NCBI GenBank assembly: GCA_910574865.1
Contig: CAJTDN010000003.1
Span: forward strand, 62,001 to 126,000
Origin: Lachnospiraceae bacterium
Lineage (GTDB): Bacteria; Bacillota; Clostridia; Lachnospirales; Lachnospiraceae
DNA: 64,000 bases
Reading direction: 5' to 3'
Within the stretch, counting starts at the first letter, position 1. Every line of letters starts with the position of its first letter. A model generated the notes under the pieces. That model did no database searches. It was not told the DNA's origin and saw only the letters and a program-made list of their open reading frames with translations. This document shows positions 26,423 to 35,312 of this stretch, piece by piece. The translations under genes were made by a program, and so were the position numbers.

Positions 26423-27814
26423 CTACCTGCCCTCCCTTTCGAAAATCTCCGAGAGCGTCACCTCCATCTTCTTTATCAAATCAACCACCAACGCATTTCC
26501 CATCATGAACCTACGCTTGTTCAAAGGCATTTCGACAATTTTCCCATTCATCAGACATTTCTCGGTATAATCCGTTGGAAATCCTTGTATACGCTCGGTT
26601 TCCCTCGCCGTCAACAGTCTTATCCTTCCACTTTTCTTATCCTTCACGATATGGGTGGTACGACTAAAACTTCCTTCCGAAGTCAACATTGTCCGTGCTG
26701 GCTTGTCGTAACTATCTATCATGGGAATCGCTCCTTCCGAAAAAATATATTCATGTCCATTGGCCGACTTCCGCGGCAATTTTTTCGCTCCCTTTAAATA
26801 TTGCCAAGTCTGTCGTTCCTCCTTGGGCAATCTGACCAGCGTCTCATCACTATGTGTTGCATTCGGATTTGTATAATACAACTTTTCTAGTGGTATAAAA
26901 TACTCTTCCCCCACGTTTCCCGTTTCCATGATGTCACCCAGCATCACTTGTTTTCCTTCGTATTTTGGCATCGTTTTTAAGGAATAAATAATACCGTCCT
27001 TCATAACTCCCGAATTTTCAAAATCAAACTTGAACGATTCAGATAATTCGCCTATCCCCTCGGGCAATTTTTGAATCGTGATTTTCATTTTATCCACTTC
27101 ATACACCGAAAACGTTTTCGCAAAAAAGCCGTCCTCAAGTATCAAGTTTCCCATGCCCATTCGCTTTTTCTCCATTCCGTCTCCCATATCATATACCGTC
27201 TTTCTTTCAATCTCCTGGTTATATTCCGTATCATTTTTATAAGCAAAAATAAATGTTCTCCTTCTGCGTTGTTGTAATCCATAATCCGCCGCATTGATAA
27301 CACGCCACTCCACCGTATACCCCTCATCTCTGAAACATGCCAGAATGATGCCGAAATCACGCCCCCTTTGCCTTGCCGGTGACTTTAGCAAACGATCGAC
27401 ATTCTCTAGCAATACAAATGGTGGTCGTTTCGCCTCTATCGTCTCCCGTATCGACCACCATAAAATGCCCTTTTCACCTTCCAAGCCTTTCGACGTGGCC
27501 AAGGATGAAGCCACTGAATAATCCTGACAAGGGAATCCTCCAACGAGAAGATTAAAATCTGGAATCGTTTTTTTATCCACGTCTTCTATATCAAAATTTG
27601 TCGTATCTGCACCATTTTTATCCAAACATGTTCCAAAATGGTATACATAACAATCATGAGCATACTGCGTGCTTTTCTCTGCAGGCTCCCACTGGTTAAA
27701 CCACACAGTCTCCCATTTTTCTTCTTTCTTCAAGTCATCTAACGTCCGAATGCCGTTTAACCCACATCGAAAACCACCCACGCCGGCGAATAATTCACAA
27801 ACTGTTTTCTTCAC
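26423..27814 (-). CDS. DNA (cytosine-5-)-methyltransferase of a type II system
   Basis: The 463-residue enzyme shows C5-methyltransferase motifs in order: I, ELFAGVGGFRCG at residue 7; IV, GGFPCQDYS with catalytic Cys96; VI, LLENVDRLL near 150; VIII, QQRRRRTFIFA near 185; and X near the C-terminus (MMGNALVV). The variable target domain lies between about 240 and 350. The start is a GTG at 27814 with AAGGGG upstream. It protects the DNA against the nuclease encoded just downstream. The 230-base region upstream carries a TTAGCA/TGCTAA dyad and no separate controller gene. Confidence 0.93.
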   Translation of the reverse strand: MKKTVCELFAGVGGFRCGLNGIRTLDDLKKEEKWETVWFNQWEPAEKSTQYAHDCYVYHFGTCLDKNGADTTNFDIEDVDKKTIPDFNLLVGGFPCQDYSVASSLATSKGLEGEKGILWWSIRETIEAKRPPFVLLENVDRLLKSPARQRGRDFGIILACFRDEGYTVEWRVINAADYGLQQRRRRTFIFAYKNDTEYNQEIERKTVYDMGDGMEKKRMGMGNLILEDGFFAKTFSVYEVDKMKITIQKLPEGIGELSESFKFDFENSGVMKDGIIYSLKTMPKYEGKQVMLGDIMETGNVGEEYFIPLEKLYYTNPNATHSDETLVRLPKEERQTWQYLKGAKKLPRKSANGHEYIFSEGAIPMIDSYDKPARTMLTSEGSFSRTTHIVKDKKSGRIRLLTARETERIQGFPTDYTEKCLMNGKIVEMPLNKRRFMMGNALVVDLIKKMEVTLSEIFEREGR

Positions 27815-28045
27815 TCCACAATACCCCTTATATTTTCAAATTTATCTCTTGCATATCCAATCCCATAACCCACTTTAGCACCCTCGCACGTTTGGCGACA
27901 CCCGCTTACGTACGACGATGCTAACATGATAACACAAAGTTATTCATTTCTCAATCGTTTCTAATCCACTTTATCTACTTCAATCAGCTTATCTCAAATT
28001 ACCGCAAAAAGCCCCCGGCCTATTAAGTTCAGGTCAATAATCGCC

Positions 28046-28759
28046 CTAATTCAGCAACCGCCTCAATAACTGCTCCCGATTATTGATAAACATTTCCATC
28101 ACCTGGTAGCTGTCCGTCTCCTCGTACCCGCACGGATGAATGCGGCCGTCGTCAAAGTTTAGTATCTCCGCGCCCGGAAGTCCCAGAAGAATCGGGGAAT
28201 GCGTGGCGATGAAAAACTGCGACTCCTCCATGGCGCAATCGTAAATCGCCATCAGAAGCGTCAACTGCCTCTGCGGGGACAAGGCCGCCTCCGGCTCGTC
28301 CAGAAAATAAAGGCCGTTCGGCTTTAACTGCCGCTGCGCCACCGCCAGAAAGCTTTCCCCGTGCGACTTCTCGTGATATTTCTGTGACGGATGGTTGATG
28401 TCCGAGTACTCTTCCTCCATCGTGGCCACGTTATAAAAGCTTTCCGCACGCAAAAAATAACCCCAACCGGCCGTCCGATATCCTTTGTTCACCCGCATGG
28501 CGGAACAAAGCTCCGAGTGGGAATCGTATGTCGAAAAACTATAATTTTTCGTGCCGCCCTCCGGATTGAAGCCCGAGGCAATGGCAAGCGCTTCCAATAA
28601 AGTGGACTTCCCGCTGCCGTTCTCCCCGACGAAAAACGTGACGGAATTCGAAAACGCAAGATAATCCAACTGGCGAATCGCCTCGATTTCCCGCAAATAA
28701 CTGCCCCGTCCTATCTTGTCCCAGTCAATCGACACACTTTGAATAAACTGCTGGTTCAT
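28046..28759 (-). CDS. Small SMC/ABC-like AAA ATPase
   Basis: The 237-residue protein has Walker A GENGSGKSTLL near residue 47, an arginine-rich middle, Walker B NGLYFLDEPEAALSP near 145 and the switch ATHSPILL. It has no coiled coil or partner domain. This form occurs as a stand-alone ATPase in many Firmicutes and, in longer versions, in defence systems. It stands between restriction genes and the AAA/PD-(D/E)XK gene, hence a defence role is possible but not shown. GGAGGTGG precedes the ATG at 28759. Confidence 0.8.
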   Translation of the reverse strand: MNQQFIQSVSIDWDKIGRGSYLREIEAIRQLDYLAFSNSVTFFVGENGSGKSTLLEALAIASGFNPEGGTKNYSFSTYDSHSELCSAMRVNKGYRTAGWGYFLRAESFYNVATMEEEYSDINHPSQKYHEKSHGESFLAVAQRQLKPNGLYFLDEPEAALSPQRQLTLLMAIYDCAMEESQFFIATHSPILLGLPGAEILNFDDGRIHPCGYEETDSYQVMEMFINNREQLLRRLLN

Positions 28760-28818
28760 GTCCACCTCCACGTCAAAAAATATCGCTATGCGTTCTCGTC
28801 GACCAGAACTTTCCCCTT

Positions 28819-30552
28819 CTATGCCCCTATCAGAACTTTCTTTCCCTCAAACGCAAACCCGTACTTCCGAATCCTCTCCGGCCCTATCCCCATCTCTTCC
28901 AACTCCGCCGCGTACTTTTTCTCCTCAATCTGCTTCAGTGCCTCGTCCACGGCTTCCTCAGGTGTCTGTTTCCTCGCCACTTTACAGACCTTGAACTCGA
29001 TGATGATGGCATCGTCTTCCTCCTTCAATGGCACGAGCATCACGTCATACCGACCATAACCGCTCTCCCGGTTGGACTTGATTCGATACCGTTTCGACAA
29101 ATCAACCATCAACCCCAACACGAAACCATGGTAAAAGCGCTCTGGCTCTGACTTTGATCTTGGCTTCTGTCCCGATTCCACATCCTGCGCTTCTTCCTCT
29201 TCTTTCAAAGCCCCTTTCCCGGTATCAAAGGAACTGAATGTCCTTAACGCAATTTCGTTCATATATTCGTTCATGCCCTCCACGTCCTCTGAAAGCAACG
29301 CTTCAATAAAGGCGTTATACACTTCTTTAGACATGTTAAACCAACCCCGTATCATTTTTTTGAACATGACTGCCACTTCTTTATTAGTAAGCTTTAATTC
29401 ATACTCCATCTCGCCGTCTTCATCCAATTCATACGATTCCACACGCAGATAACCGCTCGCCAGAAGCAGGCTCCAGACGGCATCCTCGTCATGATTCAGC
29501 TGGCCATACACGATTTGCTCATCAATCTTTGTTCGAATCGTCCCCCCTTTCATCAAGTCCTCCACGGCAACCTTCAACTGTGGATTTCCCTCCCGAACCA
29601 GTTTTCCCACCAGGCTGTTGCTGCTCGTGTTCGTCCAATACGAAGTAAACATGCGTTCTTTCAAATAATTAATAATGGACCACGGGTTATAAATGTCCCG
29701 TTTCCTTCCAAAGGTAAACCCATCGTACCACGCCCTTACCCTCTCCCGTTCCTCGTATAACCCATATTCCTTCAACGCCTCCCAGACTTCCTCCTGCGTG
29801 AAGCCAAAGGAATCTTCATAACGTTTTGAAGTCGTGGTTACCACCATCGGATTGTTAAAATCCGAGAAAACGGATTCCTTGCTGACTCTCGTGATTCCCG
29901 TCATCAACGCCTTTTTCAGATACGGGTTCGTCTTAAACGTGGCATTGAACATCTTTCTCATGAAAGAAACCATTTCATCCCAATACCCATTCACATAAGC
30001 CTCCTGCATGGCCGTGTCATACTCGTCCAGCAATATAACCACCTTTTTGCCATAATAACGCATCAGATAATCCGACAACATGTTCAAAGACTCAGCCGCC
30101 AAAGATTCATCCATGTCAATAGATATTTCTTGAAACAAAGCCTTTTCCTTCTCGTCCAGCCACTCGCCCTCCAACAAAAAATCATATTCCTTGTACAGTC
30201 TCACGATCGGACGACAAATCCCCTTACGCGCGTTAGGAAAACGTTCTTCCTTCACTTTCGCGAAGCTTAGAAAAATCACCGGGTACGTCCCTTGCAATTC
30301 CCGGTATTTTTCCTCCTGCCAAATGGACAGACTCTCAAACAAGTCAGTCCGGCCCGCATACTTGACGGAAAAGAACTTCTCCACCATGCTGAGGTTCAGC
30401 GTCTTGCCGAACCGCCGGGGACGGGTAATCAAGGTCACCTCGTCCTTGTTCTCCCACCATTCCTTGATAAATCTTGTTTTGTCCACATAGAAAATATCTT
30501 CCGTAATCACTTCTTCGAAATCCTGTTGACCAATTCCAATCGGCCTCGCCAT
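28819..30552 (-). CDS. AAA-ATPase-like / PD-(D/E)XK nuclease family protein (second paralogue)
   Basis: A 577-residue homologue of the protein at 13940-15640. It begins MARPIGIGQQDFEEVI, then FYVDKTRFIKEWW, LITRPRRFGKTLNLSM (nucleotide loop) and VVILLDEYDTAMQEAYV (Walker B). The nuclease-like end reads NRESGYGRYDVMLVP and IIIEFKVCK, supplying Asp and the ExK pair. An acidic, Lys-rich insert precedes that domain near residue 465. The ATG at 30552 follows GAGGTG; another start at 30600 with GGAGGAG is possible. A frameshifted XRE gene lies directly upstream. Confidence 0.83.
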   Translation of the reverse strand: MARPIGIGQQDFEEVITEDIFYVDKTRFIKEWWENKDEVTLITRPRRFGKTLNLSMVEKFFSVKYAGRTDLFESLSIWQEEKYRELQGTYPVIFLSFAKVKEERFPNARKGICRPIVRLYKEYDFLLEGEWLDEKEKALFQEISIDMDESLAAESLNMLSDYLMRYYGKKVVILLDEYDTAMQEAYVNGYWDEMVSFMRKMFNATFKTNPYLKKALMTGITRVSKESVFSDFNNPMVVTTTSKRYEDSFGFTQEEVWEALKEYGLYEERERVRAWYDGFTFGRKRDIYNPWSIINYLKERMFTSYWTNTSSNSLVGKLVREGNPQLKVAVEDLMKGGTIRTKIDEQIVYGQLNHDEDAVWSLLLASGYLRVESYELDEDGEMEYELKLTNKEVAVMFKKMIRGWFNMSKEVYNAFIEALLSEDVEGMNEYMNEIALRTFSSFDTGKGALKEEEEAQDVESGQKPRSKSEPERFYHGFVLGLMVDLSKRYRIKSNRESGYGRYDVMLVPLKEEDDAIIIEFKVCKVARKQTPEEAVDEALKQIEEKKYAAELEEMGIGPERIRKYGFAFEGKKVLIGA

Positions 30553-30705
30553 GATTTTCACCTCTTCTGCAGTATTCTTATCAACCATATATTTTTCCAT
30601 CCCGCTCCTCCCCGGTTTTCCTGGCCTCCCAGGCAGAATCCCCGCTTGTACTGAAACAAGAAAGTCCGACCCCCGCTTTAAGAAGCAGGGGACTTCCCTG
30701 ATGAG

Positions 30706-31004
30706 GTTAAATTTCCAGCAAGTCAAACATCGAACATCCCAGGGCCTTTGAAAGCGCCAGCACTTGTATCGCCTGCGTTTTATTAATATCCCTGCGCCTC
30801 TGCTCAAACAATTGAATCTGTCTTACCGCCCCCCCGACTCACGGGCGAGCGCGGCCTGCGTAAGCCCGCTCCGTTTACGAAAACGTTTCAGGTTCGTCTC
30901 CTGATAAATTGCCGATACAGGGCTTCCAACACTTCTGCCGCTTTTGCCACGTCCGCCTCATGCAGCACGGGATACAAGTCACACAAATCCAACACCATAG
31001 CCAT
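30706..31004 (-). pseudogene. XRE-type helix-turn-helix regulator split by a frameshift
   Basis: Two overlapping frames make one regulator. The first starts MAMVLDLCDLYPVLHEADVA and stops at QFIRRRT. The other frame continues as AIYQETNLKRFRKRSGLTQA with the rest of the helix-turn-helix, ending in ALGCSMFDLLEI. The join YQETNLKR is the usual continuation in Lachnospiraceae relatives, so one or two bases have been gained or lost near 30905-30915. Unless frameshifting occurs, no full protein is made. The start at 31004 has GGAG inside a hairpin. A sequencing error is possible. Confidence 0.6.
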
Positions 31005-31028
31005 ATTATATCTCCACAGAGATATAAT
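31005..31028 (-). promoter_or_regulatory. Perfect hairpin covering the ribosome site of the XRE gene
   Basis: On the minus strand ATTATATCTC-TGTG-GAGATATAAT ends at the base before the ATG. The 10-bp stem contains the GGAG ribosome site. As DNA it is a 24-base palindrome, a plausible autoregulatory operator; as RNA it would hide the ribosome site. Confidence 0.6.
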
Positions 31029-31058
31029 TGCAAGGAGCTTTTTCATGGTGGTAATACT

Positions 31059-31106
31059 AGCGTCGGTGTACAGAGAGGGCCGTGTTGTCCTCTGTACACC
31101 GACGCT
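31059..31106. repeat. 17-bp perfect inverted repeat
   Basis: AGCGTCGGTGTACAGAG (31059-31075) and its exact complement (31090-31106) enclose a 14-base loop. It lies upstream of the split XRE gene and downstream of the acetyltransferase terminator. Neither side carries a T-run, so this is unlikely to be a simple terminator. Confidence 0.6.
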
Positions 31107-31121
31107 ATCAAAATTGTAGAA

Positions 31122-31169
31122 AACACAAGCCCTTTTACGACTCTTTCCAGTCATAAAAGGGCTTGTGTT
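31122..31169 (-). terminator. Terminator of the acetyltransferase gene
   Basis: AACACAAGCCCTTTTA and TAAAAGGGCTTGTGTT form a 16-bp perfect stem. On the minus strand it is followed by TTTTCT, as expected for a rho-independent terminator after the gene ending at 31209. Confidence 0.75.
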
Positions 31170-31208
31170 GTTTTCACGGCCAAACGAGGCCACACCGCAT
31201 ATTTCTTT

Positions 31209-31706
31209 TTACAATTCTCTTTGCATAACGACGATGTCATAGCTTTCCGTCTTTGTGACCGTCCCGGTCGGCACAAATCCATTTTTCAGCCAGAAATGCT
31301 TCGACTGTTCATTTCCCTGCACGTAACCCAGTCTGACATACGAAAAGCTTTCTTTTAGTGCCGCACAAATTTCAGATACAAGCTTTGACCCGATTCCCTT
31401 TCCCTGCATGTCGGCCCGCATCATGAAAAATCCGATAAAAGCCGTCCTCTCATCAGGGAACGCCAGAATCAAGTCCAAGACCGCAATCAAAGCCCCGCCG
31501 TCCCAGAAGCCAAGATAAAATTTGTCTTTTATGTCTTTCCCGTCAGGAATGACCCGCATGTCCCGGCGTATGCCCTCCCCACTGACGGGCGGCGGACAAT
31601 ATCGGTAATACCGGGGATTTCCACTGCACAGTTCCAGCACCGCCGGAACGTCGGAATCATCCAAAAGGCTTACCTCATATGTACTTGATAACGATTGTAT
31701 TTCCAT
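31209..31706 (-). CDS. GNAT family N-acetyltransferase
   Basis: The 165-residue protein carries the acetyl-CoA loop as FFMMRADMQGKGIGSKLV near residue 90, with the Q-x-x-G-x-G pattern, and the C-terminal LGYVQGNEQSKHFWLKNGFV typical of the fold. The start is uncertain: the ATG at 31706 (MEIQSLSS) has no strong ribosome site, while a GTG seven codons earlier has one only at poor spacing. Substrate unknown. Confidence 0.85.
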   Translation of the reverse strand: MEIQSLSSTYEVSLLDDSDVPAVLELCSGNPRYYRYCPPPVSGEGIRRDMRVIPDGKDIKDKFYLGFWDGGALIAVLDLILAFPDERTAFIGFFMMRADMQGKGIGSKLVSEICAALKESFSYVRLGYVQGNEQSKHFWLKNGFVPTGTVTKTESYDIVVMQREL

Positions 31707-31786
31707 GGCCGACTTTTCACACCTCACATTTTTACGCGCCTTACATTCGCGCGCTTCATTGCAAACTTACCGCCGGATAAAGTGCG

Positions 31787-32404
31787 TCACCGGATAAAAT
31801 GCGTCCATAGATGTTCTTCCTTCTCCGGCAGTCCATATTTTTCTTTTCCTAACGCGATGCTCTTCATCAAGAACGTCATGTTCTTCGCCAGTGTCCGCAT
31901 CGTCTGCAGGCCTTCCGCGTCGCCCCCGGCCTCGCCTTTGCCCCTGCCGTGCACGCTGTTCCAATACTGGCTGGAGGCCACCGGCATGCCGCTGATGGTA
32001 AAGAACTTGTTGAGCTCGTCAAAGGTCGCGGACAATCCGCCCCTTCTCGCCACCACGACGCTCGATCCCACCTTCATGGTTCTGTCAAAATGCGTGCTGT
32101 AAAACAATCGGGTCAAAAAGGCAACCAGCGTGGCATTTGCCGACGCATAATAAACCGGGCTTCCAACCACCAGGCCGTCACATTCCTCGAACTTGGGCGC
32201 GACTTCATTTACAATGTCGTCAAATACGCACTTTCCCTTATTTGCACACTGGCCGCAGGCAATACATCCGCGAATGTCCTTGTTTCCCACCTGGATGGTC
32301 TCGACCTCCACGCCTTCCGCCAAAAATACCTTCTCCATCTCCTTCAAGGCAATCGAGGTGTTGCCGCCCACGCGCGGGCTTCCGTTAATCATCAAAACCT
32401 TCAT
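31787..32404 (-). CDS. NADPH-dependent FMN reductase / flavodoxin-like protein
   Basis: The 205-residue protein has the flavodoxin-like fold of iron-sulfur-flavoprotein-type reductases. The FMN phosphate loop is MINGSPRVGGNTSIAL at residue 5. CIACGQCANKGKCVF near residue 47 gives four cysteines that may bind an Fe-S cluster, as in the Isf family, although the spacing is compact. GSPVYYASANATL near 82 binds the flavin ring. It probably reduces quinones, nitro compounds or FMN. AGGAGG precedes the ATG at 32404. Confidence 0.87.
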   Translation of the reverse strand: MKVLMINGSPRVGGNTSIALKEMEKVFLAEGVEVETIQVGNKDIRGCIACGQCANKGKCVFDDIVNEVAPKFEECDGLVVGSPVYYASANATLVAFLTRLFYSTHFDRTMKVGSSVVVARRGGLSATFDELNKFFTISGMPVASSQYWNSVHGRGKGEAGGDAEGLQTMRTLAKNMTFLMKSIALGKEKYGLPEKEEHLWTHFIR

Positions 32405-32473
32405 TACTAAAAGCCTCCTTCTGTCATGATTATAGAACATGATATTCCCTATGCCCGAAAACAAGTTGTAACT

Positions 32474-32563
32474 CTACAAATCCAATTCACTTGTAATAAT
32501 GCCAAAAGACTCGAGTTTCGCTTTTAATATCTTTATCTGATAGATTTCCTTATCGCCTGGCAT
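32474..32563 (-). CDS. Possible 29-residue peptide
   Basis: An ATG behind AGGTGG opens a short frame (MPGDKEIYQIKILKAKLESF and nine more residues). It resembles no family I know and lies alone in the 280-base gap between the flavin reductase and GH43 genes. It could be a relic of a longer gene. Confidence 0.3.
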   Translation of the reverse strand: MPGDKEIYQIKILKAKLESFGIITSELDL

Positions 32564-32684
32564 ATGACCACCTACTTTCTGAATACTATCGTTTACATGT
32601 ATATAATATTTTCATTATAACAATCCATGTAAAAGATGTAAAGCCTTATTTTTTATTTGACTTGCATCTTGCATCTCCATTTTT

Positions 32685-34295
32685 TCATGCGAACCGCATC
32701 TCAAGCAAGTCCCGCGCACCCGACCCTTGATATTCAAACGTCAAATCCGCCATCATTTCCATCGAAAACATGACTGCATAAGTATTCCATTTCTCATCCG
32801 GCTCCACCGATATTTCTGCCATATTTTGTCCCAAAAGCTTCACCACGAATTTTCCCCGTCCATTTCCCCTCGTGACAAGCTGTAGGCTCACCGTCCCCTT
32901 GAAATCAAAATATTTGTAAGCAATCTTCGTTCCGTCCTTGACATTGGCAACGTACACTTCCTCGCCTCTTTGCGTGACATACGGAATGTCATCCTCAATC
33001 ATCGTGTTCGTGCAATGCGGCATATGTCCATTAGTCAAATTGCAACAAATCGCAGCCGGGTAAGTACCCTTCGCCTGCAAATGCCCCACGCCAATCCCCT
33101 CGCTCGTGCACTCTACCTGGGCGATACGTCCCTCCTCATCTATCGTGATTCTCTCCGCGCAGGCCTGACGACTGAACGTCGAGCGGTTCGTCTGCCGATG
33201 GTAAAAAACATACCACTCCCCACCCACGCACTCTATGCTACCGTGGTTGTTCCCGGTCATGTTCAACCGTTCCTCATTCTTCCGTCCCTCGAATCCCACG
33301 TCCCCGTTGGAAATAATCGTCCCGCCATAAACGAAGTCTTTATCCGGGAACTCGCTGACGGCATAGCAAAGCTCGTTACTGTTTTCCGAGGAATAAATAA
33401 AATAATATTTTCCATTCACCTTGCGAATGGAGGATGCCTCATAAAACGCATGACCATAAAAACCGCTTTCCGGCGGGGTGGCAAACTGCCCCTCGACAAT
33501 CCGCCTCATTTCCGAGTTGACGGTCAACATGTCGTCCGCAAGCGTGAACGTGTTTGCCCCCATCAAGGGATGTGCAAGCGCGTCGACTTCCTCTTTTGTT
33601 TTATCAAACATCATCTGATATACCGGATACAATTGCTCTTTTGGCACCATGTACGGCGGCAATTGCTCCGCATCGCCCCGTCCTTGTGCGTCCTGCCCTC
33701 CGCTCCTTTCCTCGCCATCTTGCGCATACGCCGGCATTCGCCCCGTATGCACGCCCTCTCTCCCCACTCCTTTTTTACCTCCTGACCGGTGTGCCGTCCG
33801 CGCCACCAAAGACAAGGACCATCCCGCATAGACGCGTATCACGCCATCATCATTAATAACCGCAGGGTCGGACACCAGATACGTATTATAAATACTGCCA
33901 TCGGGATTCCTCACCACGCCCAGATACTGGTACTTGCCAGCAGGCTTGTCAGCCACCGCCACGTGAATCTCACTGTGAAATCCACTCGACATCCCCGTCA
34001 CCAAGTTGTAATACAAATAGTATCTGCCATCATTTCCCCGCACCACGTCCGGCGCATACAGTTCCCCGCCCGTTTCCTTATCATACTGCGGATCCTCCTC
34101 TGACGAATAAATCCGCCCGTCATATCGCCAATCCGTTAAATCGTTAAGTGGTGCCGACCACGCCACGTAATCCCCCGCCGCACAATATTTCGTTCCATTT
34201 GCCATGTCATGCGAACCAAACAAATAAATCCGCTCCTCGAACACATGCGGCTCCCCGTCCGGGACGTACTCCTGCAATGGTAATAATGGGTTCAT
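32685..34295 (-). CDS. Glycoside hydrolase family 43 protein
   Basis: The 536-residue enzyme has a five-bladed GH43 domain. The base Asp is in VPDGEPHVFEERIYLFGSHD at residue 11, the pKa-tuning Asp in LYAPDVVRGNDGRYYLYYN near 78, and the general acid Glu in HAFYEASSIRKVNGKYYFIY. A carbohydrate-binding-like domain follows from about residue 410 (DGTKIAYKYFDF). Predicted activities are beta-xylosidase or alpha-arabinofuranosidase; there is no signal peptide, so it acts on imported oligosaccharides. Residues about 165-215 are a Gly/Arg/Ser-rich segment not expected in this fold. Start chosen by GAGG at 34295. Confidence 0.88.
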   Translation of the reverse strand: MNPLLPLQEYVPDGEPHVFEERIYLFGSHDMANGTKYCAAGDYVAWSAPLNDLTDWRYDGRIYSSEEDPQYDKETGGELYAPDVVRGNDGRYYLYYNLVTGMSSGFHSEIHVAVADKPAGKYQYLGVVRNPDGSIYNTYLVSDPAVINDDGVIRVYAGWSLSLVARTAHRSGGKKGVGREGVHTGRMPAYAQDGEERSGGQDAQGRGDAEQLPPYMVPKEQLYPVYQMMFDKTKEEVDALAHPLMGANTFTLADDMLTVNSEMRRIVEGQFATPPESGFYGHAFYEASSIRKVNGKYYFIYSSENSNELCYAVSEFPDKDFVYGGTIISNGDVGFEGRKNEERLNMTGNNHGSIECVGGEWYVFYHRQTNRSTFSRQACAERITIDEEGRIAQVECTSEGIGVGHLQAKGTYPAAICCNLTNGHMPHCTNTMIEDDIPYVTQRGEEVYVANVKDGTKIAYKYFDFKGTVSLQLVTRGNGRGKFVVKLLGQNMAEISVEPDEKWNTYAVMFSMEMMADLTFEYQGSGARDLLEMRFA

Positions 34296-34466
34296 GCTTT
34301 TTCCTCGCTTTCCTTCATTTTTATCACTTCTCAAAATACCGGTACACAACTGGCGACATGGCCGATTTATACATTGATGCCATCCCTCCCCCGTACCGTG
34401 ACCTTTTACCTATTATCTCATTATATCTTTCCAAAAAACAAAAGAAAGAAACAGAAAGTTTTCAAT

Positions 34467-34494
34467 GGTCATTGACCGAACATTATGCTATAAT
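34467..34494 (+). promoter_or_regulatory. Promoter and palindrome of the TetR gene
   Basis: GGTCA-T-TGACC (34467-34477) is a perfect dyad lying between a weak TGGTCA box and TATAAT (34489-34494), 55 bases before the TetR start. A repressor bound here would block transcription, consistent with autoregulation. The remaining divergent gap to the GH43 gene shows nothing further. Confidence 0.5.
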
Positions 34495-34548
34495 TGTCAT
34501 ATGATTGATTATTGAAGTCAAATTATCAGATTATTTGGAGGATACGTC

Positions 34549-35232
34549 ATGAAAGAAAGCTTGCAATATAAAAGGACAGACAAGGCGATTGTCCACGCCT
34601 TCATCACACTTTGCAAAAGGAAAAGCTTCGACCGGCTCACCGTCAAAGACATCCTGGAAGAAGCAATTGTCAGCAGAAACACCTTTTACACCCACTACAA
34701 GGACAAGTACGAGATTGCGGAAATGCTGTTCACGCAATTTATAGAATCTTTCCAAGAGAATTTGGATGACATTTACAAGACCAATAGAGCCTCCATTTAT
34801 AGACTGCCGGACGAAAAACGCAATCGAGAGATTTTACACAGACATCAAGTGTTTTACGAAGAGAGCAAGGACGTCATCAACGTCCTGCTGAAAATACATA
34901 CCGACCAAGTTGACTTGTTAGGAGCCATGGAGCACTATTTTTTCGAAAAATATCAAAATGACGTGCAACCGTCTGAAAAGGAAACAAATTCATCGGATAG
35001 GGATTATTTCATGGAGTCAAAGATTTACGCTTCCATCGAATTGGCCGCCGTGAAAAGTGGCTTTTCCAGTTCCACCTCTATCCCCTACTTCGCGCCGGAA
35101 GCCTTGTCACAAAACATCATTAATGCCTCGCTTTTCGCCGTCGGCATACGCACGCCCCAGATACAAAAAGAATTGTGCGATATCATCATGGAGCGGAGGC
35201 GGGAAGTAATGACGAGTCACGACATTCCATGA
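34549..35232 (+). CDS. TetR/AcrR family transcriptional regulator
   Basis: The 227-residue protein has the TetR DNA-binding domain at residues 8-55: AIVHAFITLCKRKSFDRLTV, then DILEEAIVSRNTFYTHYKDK. The C-terminal effector domain is helical and not assigned. TTTGGAGG precedes the ATG. It is divergent from the GH43 gene but TetR proteins more often control efflux or metabolism genes nearby; no target is clear. Confidence 0.9.
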   Translation: MKESLQYKRTDKAIVHAFITLCKRKSFDRLTVKDILEEAIVSRNTFYTHYKDKYEIAEMLFTQFIESFQENLDDIYKTNRASIYRLPDEKRNREILHRHQVFYEESKDVINVLLKIHTDQVDLLGAMEHYFFEKYQNDVQPSEKETNSSDRDYFMESKIYASIELAAVKSGFSSSTSIPYFAPEALSQNIINASLFAVGIRTPQIQKELCDIIMERRREVMTSHDIP

Positions 35233-35283
35233 ATATCGGCAATGGCAAAAAAATACATCGGTTCGTATAATCCATACGCTCCT

Positions 35284-35312
35284 CCCGGCCAATCAGTTGG
35301 GGATTGGCCGGG
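35284..35312 (+). terminator. Hairpin downstream of the TetR gene
   Basis: CCCGGCCAAT and ATTGGCCGGG pair perfectly around a 9-base loop, 51 bases after the TetR stop. The T-run is poor. Confidence 0.5.

Noticed and set aside
33611-33829. Open frame inside the low-complexity part of the GH43 gene
   Set aside because: Overlaps the GH43 coding frame on the same strand in a biased Arg/Gly segment; no independent start signal.
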